In this document: one piece after another, positions 7,417-15,610 of the stretch
How the letters are laid out: every line of letters starts with the position of its first letter
Position numbering within the stretch: the stretch's first letter is position 1
IMG/VR virus record: IMGVR_UViG_3300050014_000293
Span: 1-38,239 of that record
Reading direction: 5' to 3' (one strand)
Source of the DNA: a virus
DNA length: 38,239 bases
The notes under the pieces: generated by a model
Told to the model about the DNA's origin: nothing
Databases searched by the model: none
The model's input: the letters and a program-made list of their open reading frames with translations, nothing else
Made by a program: the position numbers and the translations under genes

Positions 7417-9296
7417 AGCAGCCTCCCCCCAAGCGGGATCCAAGCCCCGCCGTTCCAACGCACAAGCCCGTCGGTCTGCCCCGGACCTGGTGTGATGGTC
7501 TGACCGAGACAGGCTGCATAGAGCGCTCCGTCCGGTCCCCAGAGGAGGTCTGTGTACTGGCTAGAGGTGCCAAGCGTGCCGATGGTGTTCCAGGAGGTTG
7601 CGCCGGGAAGGCCCTCGAGAATGGCAGTGGCGGTCATGCAGTAGAGCGCGCCATCTGGCCTTACCGCAAGGGCGTAGACCGTGCCCCCGGGATCTCCCCA
7701 CGGAACTACTCCGGCAGTCGGAGTGCCCGACGGGTAGAACACGCGCATAAGGTGCGACTGTGGCGACGTGAAGGCCCCGCCCGCATAGAGCACGTCTTGC
7801 GACTGGTCGTAAGCCATAGCCCAGACCGTCCCGTTCACCGTGAGCGGATAGTCCAGGGTGCTCGCGTAGATGTTCATGCGAGCGAGGTAGGCGTAGGTGC
7901 CGTGTGAGGCCCCGCTGAAGTCCTTGAAGCCCGCGAAGTCTCCCCCGGCCCACACGTAACTGGAGCTTGCCCCCGACTGCACGAGACACGTGATCGGATG
8001 CGCGGCGGGAGAGGTAGAGCCGGCCAAGGGCACCGCGAGAGTTTGGCCGTCTGGCGCGAAGGTGAAAAGCCCAGCCGCGGCGGTAGCGCCCACCTGGGTA
8101 AATCCCCCGCCTATCCAGGCTTGCAGGTCGCCGTTCGGCGTGTTCACCCAAGCGTCAGAAAGCACAGCTCCGTTAGGAAGCGAAGCGGCGACGGGCTGGA
8201 AGGCCCCCGGAGTCGAGCCACGCCCGAGGGTAGGCTTGTAGAACACCCCGGCCGTGGGCGTGTTGGCCGACGCGCCGATGGAGACGGTCTGCGCCTGCCG
8301 CTCTTTGTAGGTAGGCTCCGGGCAGACGAAACGCAAGGGCACTTGGCCCAACGTGAGCCCCTGCAGAGAATCCAGATCCATGCCCGACTCATACACGGCC
8401 TCTATCTCCAGGTCCTTGCCTCCCGCGGCCCCGCTCGTGTAAATGAGCGTGAGGGGTTTCTGAGGCACGGAGAGATCGGCGGTCAGCAGCTTGTCAAGAC
8501 TGCCGGACACCGAATGGATGTTGTCCAGGCTCGTGCCTATGAGGGTGCCCACGATCTGCAGGACGCGGGGCTGCTTGATGATGCGCTGGAAGACCGCGCC
8601 GCCTTTGAGGCCTCGGGAGAGATAGACATCCGCGAACGGGGGCATACCGGCGCCCATCATCTGCCGCAGGCTGAGATAGCCGGAAAGCCCGACCTCCACG
8701 CCGCTGTGGCGACAATCGAACGGGCGAATAGACGGAGAGAGATTCGGGCGCCCAGTCCAGCGGCAACCGTCCGTCGATCCATCGAAATAGGTCGATAGGT
8801 CGGTGCCGTTCTCGGCCTGGACGCAATCCCATGAGGGAGTGGTGCCGGAGTTGGCCCCGCCCCCACAGATAAGCCCCACGGTGACGGCGGTATTGGTGAT
8901 GCCCACCCCGGCGCAGACGATCCCGATGCGCTGCCATTGGCCCAGCAGTGCGGGGTTGGCGTTGACCGTGGCCAGCACGGTTCCATCGGAGGTTTTGGCA
9001 ATCTGAATCCCCGCCGTAGGTGAGGCGGTCTGTAGGTAGACCCATGTGGAGATATACACGCTGTCGGAGGTGTTCTTGATGACCAGCGCCTGCGAGGCGA
9101 TGGCGTTACCGGCCGGAGGTGAGCCCTCGAAGCGGAGCGCGGTGAGGCCGGAGTAGGGCGCGATAGCGCTGCTCAGCTTGGCCCCGGTCGCCAGTGCCCA
9201 GAAGGGCACGGAGATGATGGAGACGAAGTAGTCGAAGCTCGGGTTCGCGACCCAGTTCTCAGTGGCCTTAGGTCTAATGACTTTCCAATCCCACAT
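7413..9296 (-). CDS. Dit-like distal tail protein (N-terminal half) with CBM and propeller
   Basis: The product is 627 aa. Residues about 15-185 look like a carbohydrate-binding module (WVANPSFDYFVSIISVPFWA; GLTALRFEGSPPAGN; DSVYISTWVYL). Residues about 190-345 resemble the N-terminal half of a siphophage distal tail protein (IKQPRVLQIVGTLIGTSLDN; LTADLSVPQKPLTLIYTSGA; PLRFVCPEPTYKE). The C-terminal 280 residues contain beta-propeller-like repeats (WAGGDFAGF, YAGGAFTS, LAVRPDGALYCM, LLWGPDGALYAACLG). It follows the tape measure gene as Dit does. The propeller and CBM may bind the cell surface. Confidence 0.7.
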   Translation of the reverse strand: MWDWKVIRPKATENWVANPSFDYFVSIISVPFWALATGAKLSSAIAPYSGLTALRFEGSPPAGNAIASQALVIKNTSDSVYISTWVYLQTASPTAGIQIAKTSDGTVLATVNANPALLGQWQRIGIVCAGVGITNTAVTVGLICGGGANSGTTPSWDCVQAENGTDLSTYFDGSTDGCRWTGRPNLSPSIRPFDCRHSGVEVGLSGYLSLRQMMGAGMPPFADVYLSRGLKGGAVFQRIIKQPRVLQIVGTLIGTSLDNIHSVSGSLDKLLTADLSVPQKPLTLIYTSGAAGGKDLEIEAVYESGMDLDSLQGLTLGQVPLRFVCPEPTYKERQAQTVSIGASANTPTAGVFYKPTLGRGSTPGAFQPVAASLPNGAVLSDAWVNTPNGDLQAWIGGGFTQVGATAAAGLFTFAPDGQTLAVPLAGSTSPAAHPITCLVQSGASSSYVWAGGDFAGFKDFSGASHGTYAYLARMNIYASTLDYPLTVNGTVWAMAYDQSQDVLYAGGAFTSPQSHLMRVFYPSGTPTAGVVPWGDPGGTVYALAVRPDGALYCMTATAILEGLPGATSWNTIGTLGTSSQYTDLLWGPDGALYAACLGQTITPGPGQTDGLVRWNGGAWIPLGGRLL

Positions 9297-12200
9297 TAGG
9301 TTGCCCTCACGGCTAGGGATTTGAGCATGTTGAAGTCAGCGATGATCGGCTCGGTCGTGGCCGAAGAGTTCACGGTGAGGCTGAAGTTGTTGACCACGGG
9401 CGCCGGAGCGTTGGGATTCTTAGCCCCTTGGCCGATGTTGACCGGGTTTGCCGACTGGGCCGCGCCCACACCGCCGGGCATATAGGCCACAGCGTTGTCA
9501 CCAGAGCCTACCGTGACGGAGCCGGCTGCCCCCACCGTCGTTGCGCCCCCGCCATGGGCGATGGCAGCAGCGGTTGCATAGTCACTCGCCGCCAAAGCCG
9601 CGAGGTAGGCTTGGTTGAGGGCGTCCCCGCCAGATGCGTCTATCCCGGTCGCGGCCTTGAACTGAGCCAACTGGTCCGCAGTGGCGGAGACGGCGGCAGT
9701 AGTAACAGCCGCGACCGCAGTGGTAGCTGCTTTGGCCGCGCTAGACACGGTGGCGATAACTCCCAGAGTGGTCACAGCTTGAGATTTGAGCGCGTTAGTT
9801 ACGCTTGTCATCTGCGAGGTGGTCGCGTTCGCGTAGTCCTGGTCGGCCTTGCTCATGGCGGTGAGCATCTTGAGATGGTCGCCCGAGTAGCTGCTCTGCA
9901 TAAGTTGCAGCGCCTCGTAAGCGACGTTCGAGTCGGACTCCAGGTTGGTGTAGTAGTCCGCGGCCTCTTGCTTTTGTTGGTCGGTGAGCGTGGTCGAGTT
10001 GGCGGCCGCGTCTGCTTGAGCCTGGCAGGCCGCAAGGACTTGACTCTTGACTTCGTCATACTTGGAGGCCAGATCGTCGGCCGCGCTCGTGGCTGCCGCT
10101 ACCGCGTCATTGTTGGCGGTAATCGCATCAGCGTTGGCTTTCAGGGCCGCATCGCGCGTGGCGGTGATGTTCTTGATTTCAAGCGTTGAGGCAGCGTTGG
10201 CAGCTGCGACTTCGGCATTGATGGCCGCGATCTTGGCCGCCGATGCTGCCTTGCTGAGGCCGCCGCTGGTCTTAATCTGTGCGATCTCTGCCTTATTCGC
10301 CGCGTTGCGAGCCGCGACCTCAACATTGATGGCGTCGGTCTTTGCCTTGGCGTCGGCGGTGATCTGCGCCTTTGCGGCGGCCAGGGCCTTGGCGTCGTTA
10401 GCCGCGCCAGAGGCGGCTAGGCCCACGTCGGCCGCACTCTTCTGGCCGCCTATGCCGGTGATGCCGGAGACGGCAGCAGCCACCCCAGCCATAGCCGCAG
10501 TCACGGTGCCGAGCTTGCTGGTGATCCCGTTGGCCAGCCCCTGCATGAGCTGTTGACCTACCGGGTAAAGCGGGCCTTCGCTGAAGTGCAGGAAGCCCGT
10601 AATCGCGTGGCCGACTTTGCTCATGGCGCTTCCGACCGAGCCGATCGCGCCCTCGATACCATGCACGAGGCCCATGATGACTTGCTTGCCGGCGTTGTAG
10701 AGCAACGAACCCAAGTCGCCTACCGCTGCCTTGATTTTTCCCCCGATATTCAGCCAGCCTCGGACCTCCGCTTCCCAGAGACCCTTGATGCCGTTGTAGA
10801 GCCCAAGGATTACATCCTTGCCCTTGTCGTAAAGCAGATGGCCCAAGTCGCCTACCGCTGCCTTGATTTTTCCCCCGATATTCAGCCAGCCTCGGACCTC
10901 CGCTTCCCAGAGACCCTTGATGCCGTTGTAGAGCCCAAGGATTACATCCTTGCCCTTGTCGTAAAGCAGATGGCCCAAGTCGCCGACAGCACTGAGAATC
11001 TTGCCGGGGATGCTGGTGATGAAGCTGATTACATCATCGAAGGCGGTCTTGAGTGCGCCCCAGGCTGTATTGAAAGCGGCCTTGATATCGGTCCAAGTGG
11101 TAGTGAAAGCGTCTTTGATGGCGTTGAAAGCGGTAATGAAGGGCTGAGAGATTGCGTTCCATGCCGTTATCATGGCCCCAGAAAGTGCAGCCCAGGCGGT
11201 CTCAAACGCCCCCTTGATGTCATCCCAGATACCGACAAAGAAGCCTTTGATGGCGGCCCATTTGTCGCCCCAGTTGGAAGCAAACCAGCCGATGGCATCT
11301 GCCACCGCGCTGATAACTGGGATAAGTCCGGTCGCGAGCTTCAGAATGAGTTCGCCCAAGGGGGCTAGCGCCATTGACAGTTTTTGCCCTACAACCTCGT
11401 ATTTCTGGCCCATCGTCTCGGAGGCTTGGGCTGCGCCAGAGATAGTCTCCTTGCTGCTTTTGACCTTGTCATTGAGTGCACCAACACTGAGCGCGCCCGA
11501 GCGACAAGCCTGCACAATGGCAGTAGCGCCCCGGCCGGCGAAGAGTTGGCTTGCGATAGTGAGTGCGTCGGTCGGATTCTTGGCGTTGGTGACGGCGGTC
11601 AGAAGGTCGCCCATGGCTACCTTCGGGTCCTTCATAGCCTTAGCCATGTCGGTAGAGGACAAACCAAGATCCTTGAGGGCTTTCTGCGCCTCCTTCGGGT
11701 CCTTGGCGAGCTTGGTGAAACCGATAGACATCTGCCCGACGACTTTGCTGGAGTCGATGCCCTTGGCGCTCATCTGCGCCATCATCTCGGCCGATTGCGT
11801 GAACCCGTAGCCCATAGCCGAGAGTTGGGGTTGCATGGCGGTCACTTTGCTGGTGAGTTCGCCAATCGGGACTTGGGTCTGCTGGGAGACCTTCATGAGC
11901 GTGGTGAGCGCCGCCCCCTGGTCACCGGTGGAAACCTTCCACTTACTGAAGGCTTGGGTGGCCGAATCGGCCAGGCCGGAAGCGGAGGTCTTGAAGACGA
12001 TTCCGAGCTGCTCAAAGCTGGTAGTCAGGCCAGCCAGGGGCGCGCCCGTTTCCCCCGTGCGCTTGGTAATCATGGCGATGGTGTCAGACAGGTCTTTGGC
12101 GTCGGAGACCGGAACGCTCTTGAAAACCGTCTTGAAGGTGTTCCCGAGCCCGTCTAGCGCCGCGCCCGTCTCCCCGGTCTTGGCCGCCAATTCCTCGTGA

Positions 12201-12427
12201 GCGCTCCTGAGAGTCTCGGCACCCTTGACGCCGACGGCGGCCACGGCCGCGAACGCGCCTACAGCAAGGGTCGCCACGCCCATAGGCGTAGCTAGGCTTT
12301 CGCCCACCTTGGCAAACTGACTTTTCAGGTTGCCGAAGGACTTCTCCAGGTTGCCCATCATGCCCAGGAGTGGACCGGAGGCGGCGTCCTCTATGTCTAC
12401 CCTGCCGAGTACGTCAAAGTCGCTCAA
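9296..12427 (-). CDS. Tail tape measure protein
   Basis: The product is 1043 aa. Translation probably starts at TTG (12427), overlapping the chaperone stop as TTGA, with AGGAG six bases upstream. The N-terminal domain is the phage tail tape measure core (DLSDTIAMITKRTGETGAPL; GYGFTQSAEMMAQMSAKGID; SKVVGQMSIGFTKLAKDPKE). A Trp-rich repeat region follows (WDDIKGAFETAWAALSGAMI), then an exact duplication of a 44-residue unit (GDLGHLLYDKGKDVILGLYN...), and a long Ala-rich helical part. The length predicts a siphophage tail of roughly 150 nm by the usual 0.15 nm per residue. The stop overlaps the next ATG as TAATG. Confidence 0.93.
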   Translation of the reverse strand: MSDFDVLGRVDIEDAASGPLLGMMGNLEKSFGNLKSQFAKVGESLATPMGVATLAVGAFAAVAAVGVKGAETLRSAHEELAAKTGETGAALDGLGNTFKTVFKSVPVSDAKDLSDTIAMITKRTGETGAPLAGLTTSFEQLGIVFKTSASGLADSATQAFSKWKVSTGDQGAALTTLMKVSQQTQVPIGELTSKVTAMQPQLSAMGYGFTQSAEMMAQMSAKGIDSSKVVGQMSIGFTKLAKDPKEAQKALKDLGLSSTDMAKAMKDPKVAMGDLLTAVTNAKNPTDALTIASQLFAGRGATAIVQACRSGALSVGALNDKVKSSKETISGAAQASETMGQKYEVVGQKLSMALAPLGELILKLATGLIPVISAVADAIGWFASNWGDKWAAIKGFFVGIWDDIKGAFETAWAALSGAMITAWNAISQPFITAFNAIKDAFTTTWTDIKAAFNTAWGALKTAFDDVISFITSIPGKILSAVGDLGHLLYDKGKDVILGLYNGIKGLWEAEVRGWLNIGGKIKAAVGDLGHLLYDKGKDVILGLYNGIKGLWEAEVRGWLNIGGKIKAAVGDLGSLLYNAGKQVIMGLVHGIEGAIGSVGSAMSKVGHAITGFLHFSEGPLYPVGQQLMQGLANGITSKLGTVTAAMAGVAAAVSGITGIGGQKSAADVGLAASGAANDAKALAAAKAQITADAKAKTDAINVEVAARNAANKAEIAQIKTSGGLSKAASAAKIAAINAEVAAANAASTLEIKNITATRDAALKANADAITANNDAVAAATSAADDLASKYDEVKSQVLAACQAQADAAANSTTLTDQQKQEAADYYTNLESDSNVAYEALQLMQSSYSGDHLKMLTAMSKADQDYANATTSQMTSVTNALKSQAVTTLGVIATVSSAAKAATTAVAAVTTAAVSATADQLAQFKAATGIDASGGDALNQAYLAALAASDYATAAAIAHGGGATTVGAAGSVTVGSGDNAVAYMPGGVGAAQSANPVNIGQGAKNPNAPAPVVNNFSLTVNSSATTEPIIADFNMLKSLAVRAT
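10713..10976 (-). repeat. Exact 132-bp tandem duplication in tape measure gene
   Basis: Units at about 10713-10844 and 10845-10976 appear identical and encode the same 44 residues twice, in frame. A third, diverged copy continues on the low-coordinate side (GSLLYNAGKQVIMGLVHGIE). The near-zero divergence points to recent duplication. Confidence 0.85.
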
Positions 12428-12941
12428 GTGGACTCCTGTTTGGCGCGATTGTTCGAGTACTCAGCCTCGGCCGACTCCAAGAGCAGGCCGCGCAAGGCGT
12501 CTACGTGGGAAAGGTCCGGGGAAGCTATGCCGTAGGTCTGCCAGAGGAATCGGCGGATGCGGAGCGGCGAGACCCACGGGGGAAGTTCATAGTCAAAACC
12601 CTGCCGGAAGATGAGGAGTTGTTGCTCCTCTAGCGCGAGCCCCGTTTGTGGGTCAATGGGGCCGTCGTAGGGTTTACGTTCACGACATCGGCCAGAGCGC
12701 TAATGAGGGCCATGTAGTCGCCCAACTCCAGTTGCTCGATTTCGCCGACCGCAACGGGCAGCCCGCCTTGAGTGGCGATCGATGCGAGGAAGCCCATGAT
12801 CTTGCCGTTGGCTTCGGGAGTGATGCCGTCGCCCAATCCCTTGAGCAGGACGCCCATTTCGGTCAGGGCGGGAAGCTCTACCGCGCGCATGGAGCGCAGA
12901 AGCATCGTGCGCCCGTCGCTTAGTTCTACTGACTTAGCCAT
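12424..12941 (-). CDS. Frameshifted tail chaperone, gpGT-like
   Basis: This is the predicted fusion of the gpG-like frame with a -1 frame that is open from the slip site to TGA at 12424. The shift at A AAC CCT (minus strand, plus 12669-12675) reads on as YDGPIDPQTGLALEEQQLLI and later FDYELPPWVSPLRIRRFLWQ, ending NNRAKQEST. The -1 frame has no start codon with a ribosome binding site, so frameshifting is the natural way to express it. It ends in a TTGA overlap with the tape measure start. The fused protein would be 172 residues and would escort the tape measure during tail assembly. Confidence 0.75.
12630..12941 (-). CDS. Tail assembly chaperone, gpG-like
   Basis: The product is 103 aa from the ATG at 12941 (GGGAGAGAGAACA upstream; an ATG at 12956 has no site). 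It is mostly helical (LPALTEMGVLLKGLGDGITP; EIEQLELGDYMALISALADV). Position between major tail and tape measure genes is that of tail chaperones. Near the end lies a slippery heptamer (12669-12675) that would let a share of ribosomes shift into the -1 frame and make the longer GT-type product. Without the shift the protein ends TAPLTHKRGSR. Confidence 0.8.
   Translation of the reverse strand: MAKSVELSDGRTMLLRSMRAVELPALTEMGVLLKGLGDGITPEANGKIMGFLASIATQGGLPVAVGEIEQLELGDYMALISALADVVNVNPTTAPLTHKRGSR
12669..12675 (-). promoter_or_regulatory. -1 ribosomal frameshift slippery heptamer
   Basis: The minus strand reads A AAC CCT in the gpG frame, an exact X-XXY-YYZ heptamer. After re-pairing as AAA CCC, translation continues in the -1 frame, which is open for 80 codons to a TGA at 12424. 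Placement near the end of the first chaperone gene is the usual one. Confidence 0.75.
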
Positions 12942-12969
12942 TGTTCTCTCTCCCATGTGTTCGGAAATG

Positions 12970-12996
12970 AAAAGGGCCGCCCGGAGTGGACGGCCC
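12970..12996 (-). terminator. Intercistronic terminator after major tail gene
   Basis: On the minus strand GGGCCGTCC pairs with GGGCGGCCC (one T-G wobble; loop ACTCC) followed by TTTTC. It lies between the major tail stop (13021) and the chaperone start (12941) and should reduce downstream transcription relative to the tail tube gene. Confidence 0.7.
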
Positions 12997-13020
12997 TTCG
13001 GGTCTACTGTCGGTCTACCT

Positions 13021-14442
13021 TTACGGCAGAGTAGCTACTGCGTTGGCAAGCACGAGCTGCGCGTAGTTGCCCATCGCGGCGTCATATTGCGCGGAGAGCT
13101 CAATCTCCACCGCCTGAGCTTTCTGCGAATCGCCCCACCAAGCGTTGTCGCCGGAGAGCGCGCCCGAGAAGTTGGCGATGAAGCTCTTGGAGCCGCTCAC
13201 GGCTTTGAGCTGCGCGATGATGGCCTTGCCACCCACAGCGTTGGTGTTGAGGAATGTCGAAAGCGTCGGGGTGAACAGCAGCCCCAGCTTGAGCTTGAGG
13301 TCTTGTTTGTCCACGATGTAGGCGATGGGCTCTTTGGACCCGGCCGCGAATACCGGCGTGAGGCCTGTGGTACCGGAGAGGGTGAAGCTGAAGAGGGTGC
13401 CGGCGTACGGCGTGGTGCCCGGCGTCGTTCCGGCCGCGTCCAAAGACAGCGACATCTGCGGCATGAGGATAGGCTCGACCGTCCGGTAGTTGAGACCAGC
13501 CGCGAACGAACCGGAACCGTTGAAGTGCTTGAAGAAGCCCTTGCCGGTGAACTTCAGCGGTTGCGCGAACGTTCCGGAAATCTCCCACGTCTGAAGCATG
13601 GCAGCGTCCCCGATGATGACCGGTCCGCCAGCCACGATATTGCCTAGCTCCATTGAGAGCGTGAGCGGGGTCCAGGATGCGGCCCCGGCCGGGTTGAACG
13701 TCCAGGTAGCCGGGTTAGCGCTAGAGCCTGCCGTGCCCGCTCCCGTGCACCAAGCCGCGATGGCGTAGTGCGTGGTGTCGTGGACGCTGACCACCCAGGC
13801 ACCATCCACAACCGGAGTGGAGTTCGAGCCGGAGATGATGGCGTACCCACCGCTCGTAAGACCGTGGGCAGTCGAGGTGGTGACAATCGATGGGGTGCTG
13901 ATAGAGCCTGCGGTGCCGGTGCCCGACGTGTTTAGGGGGACGGTGAACGTGTTCGTGGTCACATTGGAGACGATGTAGGTTCCATCCACGACCGGAGTCG
14001 AGTTCGAGCCGGTGATGATGACGGTGTCACCATTCGAGAGGCCGTGGGTCGCTGAGGTGATCTGTGCCGGAGTCGCGATAGAGATTGCGGTAATCGTCTT
14101 GGTGGCCGCCACACTCACGGCGCTTATGGTCTTGGCGGCGCCGTTGCCAGTGGGGGCAGGCAGACCCAAACCCATGCCGAGCAGATAGAGTAGGTCTTCA
14201 TACGTGGCGATGCCCTTGAGATCGAATTCCCCATACTGCTCTAGCTGCGAGCTGAGGAACGCCGGAGCAAGTGAGCCACGCTGTTCATCAAACAGTGTGT
14301 TCTTGATATGTGGCGTGAACTGAGTCGTCGGCTCCAGTCCATGCCAGATAGACGTTGCTGGAGTGTTCGTGCCCCAAGTGGTGTTTTGCCCCACCTGGAG
14401 ACGAATCAGCCTAGTGGCTGCTAGGGGCGTGGTGATAGCCAT
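13021..14442 (-). CDS. Major tail protein with duplicated inserted domain
   Basis: The product is 473 aa with AGGAGGCACCCTTT before the ATG. The N-terminal part (GQNTTWGTNTPATSIWHGLE; LEQYGEFDLKGIATYEDLLY) and the C-terminal part (TWEISGTFAQPLKFTGKGFF; ADNAWWGDS-like with GALSGDNAWWGDSQKAQAVE) are typical of siphophage major tail proteins. Between them, residues about 110-230 hold two copies of a repeat with the shared core GSNSTPVVDG (GDTVIITGSNSTPVVDGTYI and GGYAIISGSNSTPVVDGAWV), probably surface-exposed. Position between neck and chaperones agrees. Confidence 0.8.
   Translation of the reverse strand: MAITTPLAATRLIRLQVGQNTTWGTNTPATSIWHGLEPTTQFTPHIKNTLFDEQRGSLAPAFLSSQLEQYGEFDLKGIATYEDLLYLLGMGLGLPAPTGNGAAKTISAVSVAATKTITAISIATPAQITSATHGLSNGDTVIITGSNSTPVVDGTYIVSNVTTNTFTVPLNTSGTGTAGSISTPSIVTTSTAHGLTSGGYAIISGSNSTPVVDGAWVVSVHDTTHYAIAAWCTGAGTAGSSANPATWTFNPAGAASWTPLTLSMELGNIVAGGPVIIGDAAMLQTWEISGTFAQPLKFTGKGFFKHFNGSGSFAAGLNYRTVEPILMPQMSLSLDAAGTTPGTTPYAGTLFSFTLSGTTGLTPVFAAGSKEPIAYIVDKQDLKLKLGLLFTPTLSTFLNTNAVGGKAIIAQLKAVSGSKSFIANFSGALSGDNAWWGDSQKAQAVEIELSAQYDAAMGNYAQLVLANAVATLP
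13801..14059 (-). repeat. Two diverged copies, 180 bp apart, in major tail gene
   Basis: Plus-strand 13801-13878 and 13981-14059 are near copies at a period of exactly 180 bp. Both contain the stretch GGAGT-GAGTTCGAGCCGG and end in CCGTGGG. They encode the repeated GSNSTPVVDG domain. Confidence 0.75.
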
Positions 14443-14489
14443 AAAGGGTGCCTCCTGTAGTGGGGCAGAGAATGATTGAGGGAGTGGAT

Positions 14490-14966
14490 CTACTCCCCGA
14501 AGGGCAGGGACATTTGCAGAGCTACGGCGAGCTCAAAGCGCAGAGCTAGGTAGCCTTTGGTGCCCACGACCACAAACTCTTCCGGCTCATACGCGGACAG
14601 TTGGGCTTGCATAAGCTCCGGAAACTTGCCGGACTGGTCGAGGCGGAAGTGACTGGCGAAGGCAGCGAAAACGCTATCGGGCCACTTGGCGAGACCTTCC
14701 TCCATCTGAGCGAGGGAGGCCCCTTGGGTCATGAGCGCAACGCACAAATGCATGTGAACATTCAGCTCGGCAAACTGCAGGCCGCCAGTGGCCCCGAACT
14801 TGAGTTTGCCGCCGCGCCAGGTGTTGAGAAACATCGGCAGGTTTCGCGCGTTGGGTTCCCAGTGCGGGTACTTGTAGGCGTACTGAATCGTGGCCGTTTT
14901 GTCGGAGTTTTGCATTCCGGTTTGGATGGCAGCAACGGCGGTAAGGACATCATCGATGAGGCTCAT
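14490..14966 (-). CDS. Tail terminator / neck protein candidate
   Basis: The product is 158 aa from the ATGA overlap at 14966 (MSLIDDVLTAVAAIQTGMQN). The following beta strands (KTATIQYAYKYPHWEPNARN; GGLQFAELNVHMHLCVAL) and the C-terminal segment (YLALRFELAVALQMSLPFG) fit the alpha/beta pattern of tail terminator proteins, which lie between connector and major tail protein as here. It is assigned by position and fold impression; sequence identity is not recognised. Confidence 0.6.
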   Translation of the reverse strand: MSLIDDVLTAVAAIQTGMQNSDKTATIQYAYKYPHWEPNARNLPMFLNTWRGGKLKFGATGGLQFAELNVHMHLCVALMTQGASLAQMEEGLAKWPDSVFAAFASHFRLDQSGKFPELMQAQLSAYEPEEFVVVGTKGYLALRFELAVALQMSLPFGE

Positions 14967-15604
14967 ACCGGCACGTTCTTCCAACCGTCAAGCGACGCCA
15001 TGATGCTGGGAGGCATTTCCAGACCCGACTGCACCGCGCCCACACCCGGAACAGCAGCCGCACCCGTCGGAGCCTCGCGACGCTTGTAGTAAAAGCCCGC
15101 GAGGTCGTTGCAGATGCCCTGCAGTGAGTAGGGAATATCCGTGTACCCGGCCGTGTAGGTGACTCGTGCGAGCAGGCGGCCAGAGGGACAGGTGGGCATA
15201 CCCGGCGCGTGGGCTTCAAACCAATAGTTGCCCATGCGCACGGACAGACCCAGGTCTTCAATGATGAGCTGGTCGGTCGTGACAGTGGTCCAGAGAGCCG
15301 CGCCCCGGTAGTCGATAATCTCAATCTTCGTCACGGCTGCGATGGGCCGGTACATCTGAATGGTCATCCACCCGCCGCCGACAGCGACCTTACGAGCACG
15401 CTCTACACCGTCGAAAGCGTCAAACGCGGAGCCACAGTGACAGTCGATAGCCTCTTCTGCCTGGCTGACACAGAGCTGCATCGAGGCGTCGTCGGGCGTG
15501 CTATCCGGCATGCCATCGAGGTTGGCGCGAATCCATGACTGGAATGCGTCAAGGGTCGTGTAGCGCGGAGCCCATGTGGGGGGTGTTGGAGGTGCGTCAG
15601 GCAT
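14963..15604 (-). CDS. Head-tail connector (gp6-like) protein
   Basis: The product is 213 aa. After a Pro-rich N-terminus, YTTLDAFQSWIRANLDGMPD and SMQLCVSQAEEAIDCHCGSA resemble the helical start of HK97 gp6-like connectors. A beta region follows (MYRPIAAVTKIEIIDYRGAA), and the late ICNDLAGFYYKRREAP helix matches the usual end of the family. It would form the ring joining portal and tail. No clear ribosome binding site is visible. The stop overlaps the next start as ATGA. Confidence 0.7.
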   Translation of the reverse strand: MPDAPPTPPTWAPRYTTLDAFQSWIRANLDGMPDSTPDDASMQLCVSQAEEAIDCHCGSAFDAFDGVERARKVAVGGGWMTIQMYRPIAAVTKIEIIDYRGAALWTTVTTDQLIIEDLGLSVRMGNYWFEAHAPGMPTCPSGRLLARVTYTAGYTDIPYSLQGICNDLAGFYYKRREAPTGAAAVPGVGAVQSGLEMPPSIMASLDGWKNVPV

Positions 15605-15610
15605 GGTTGT

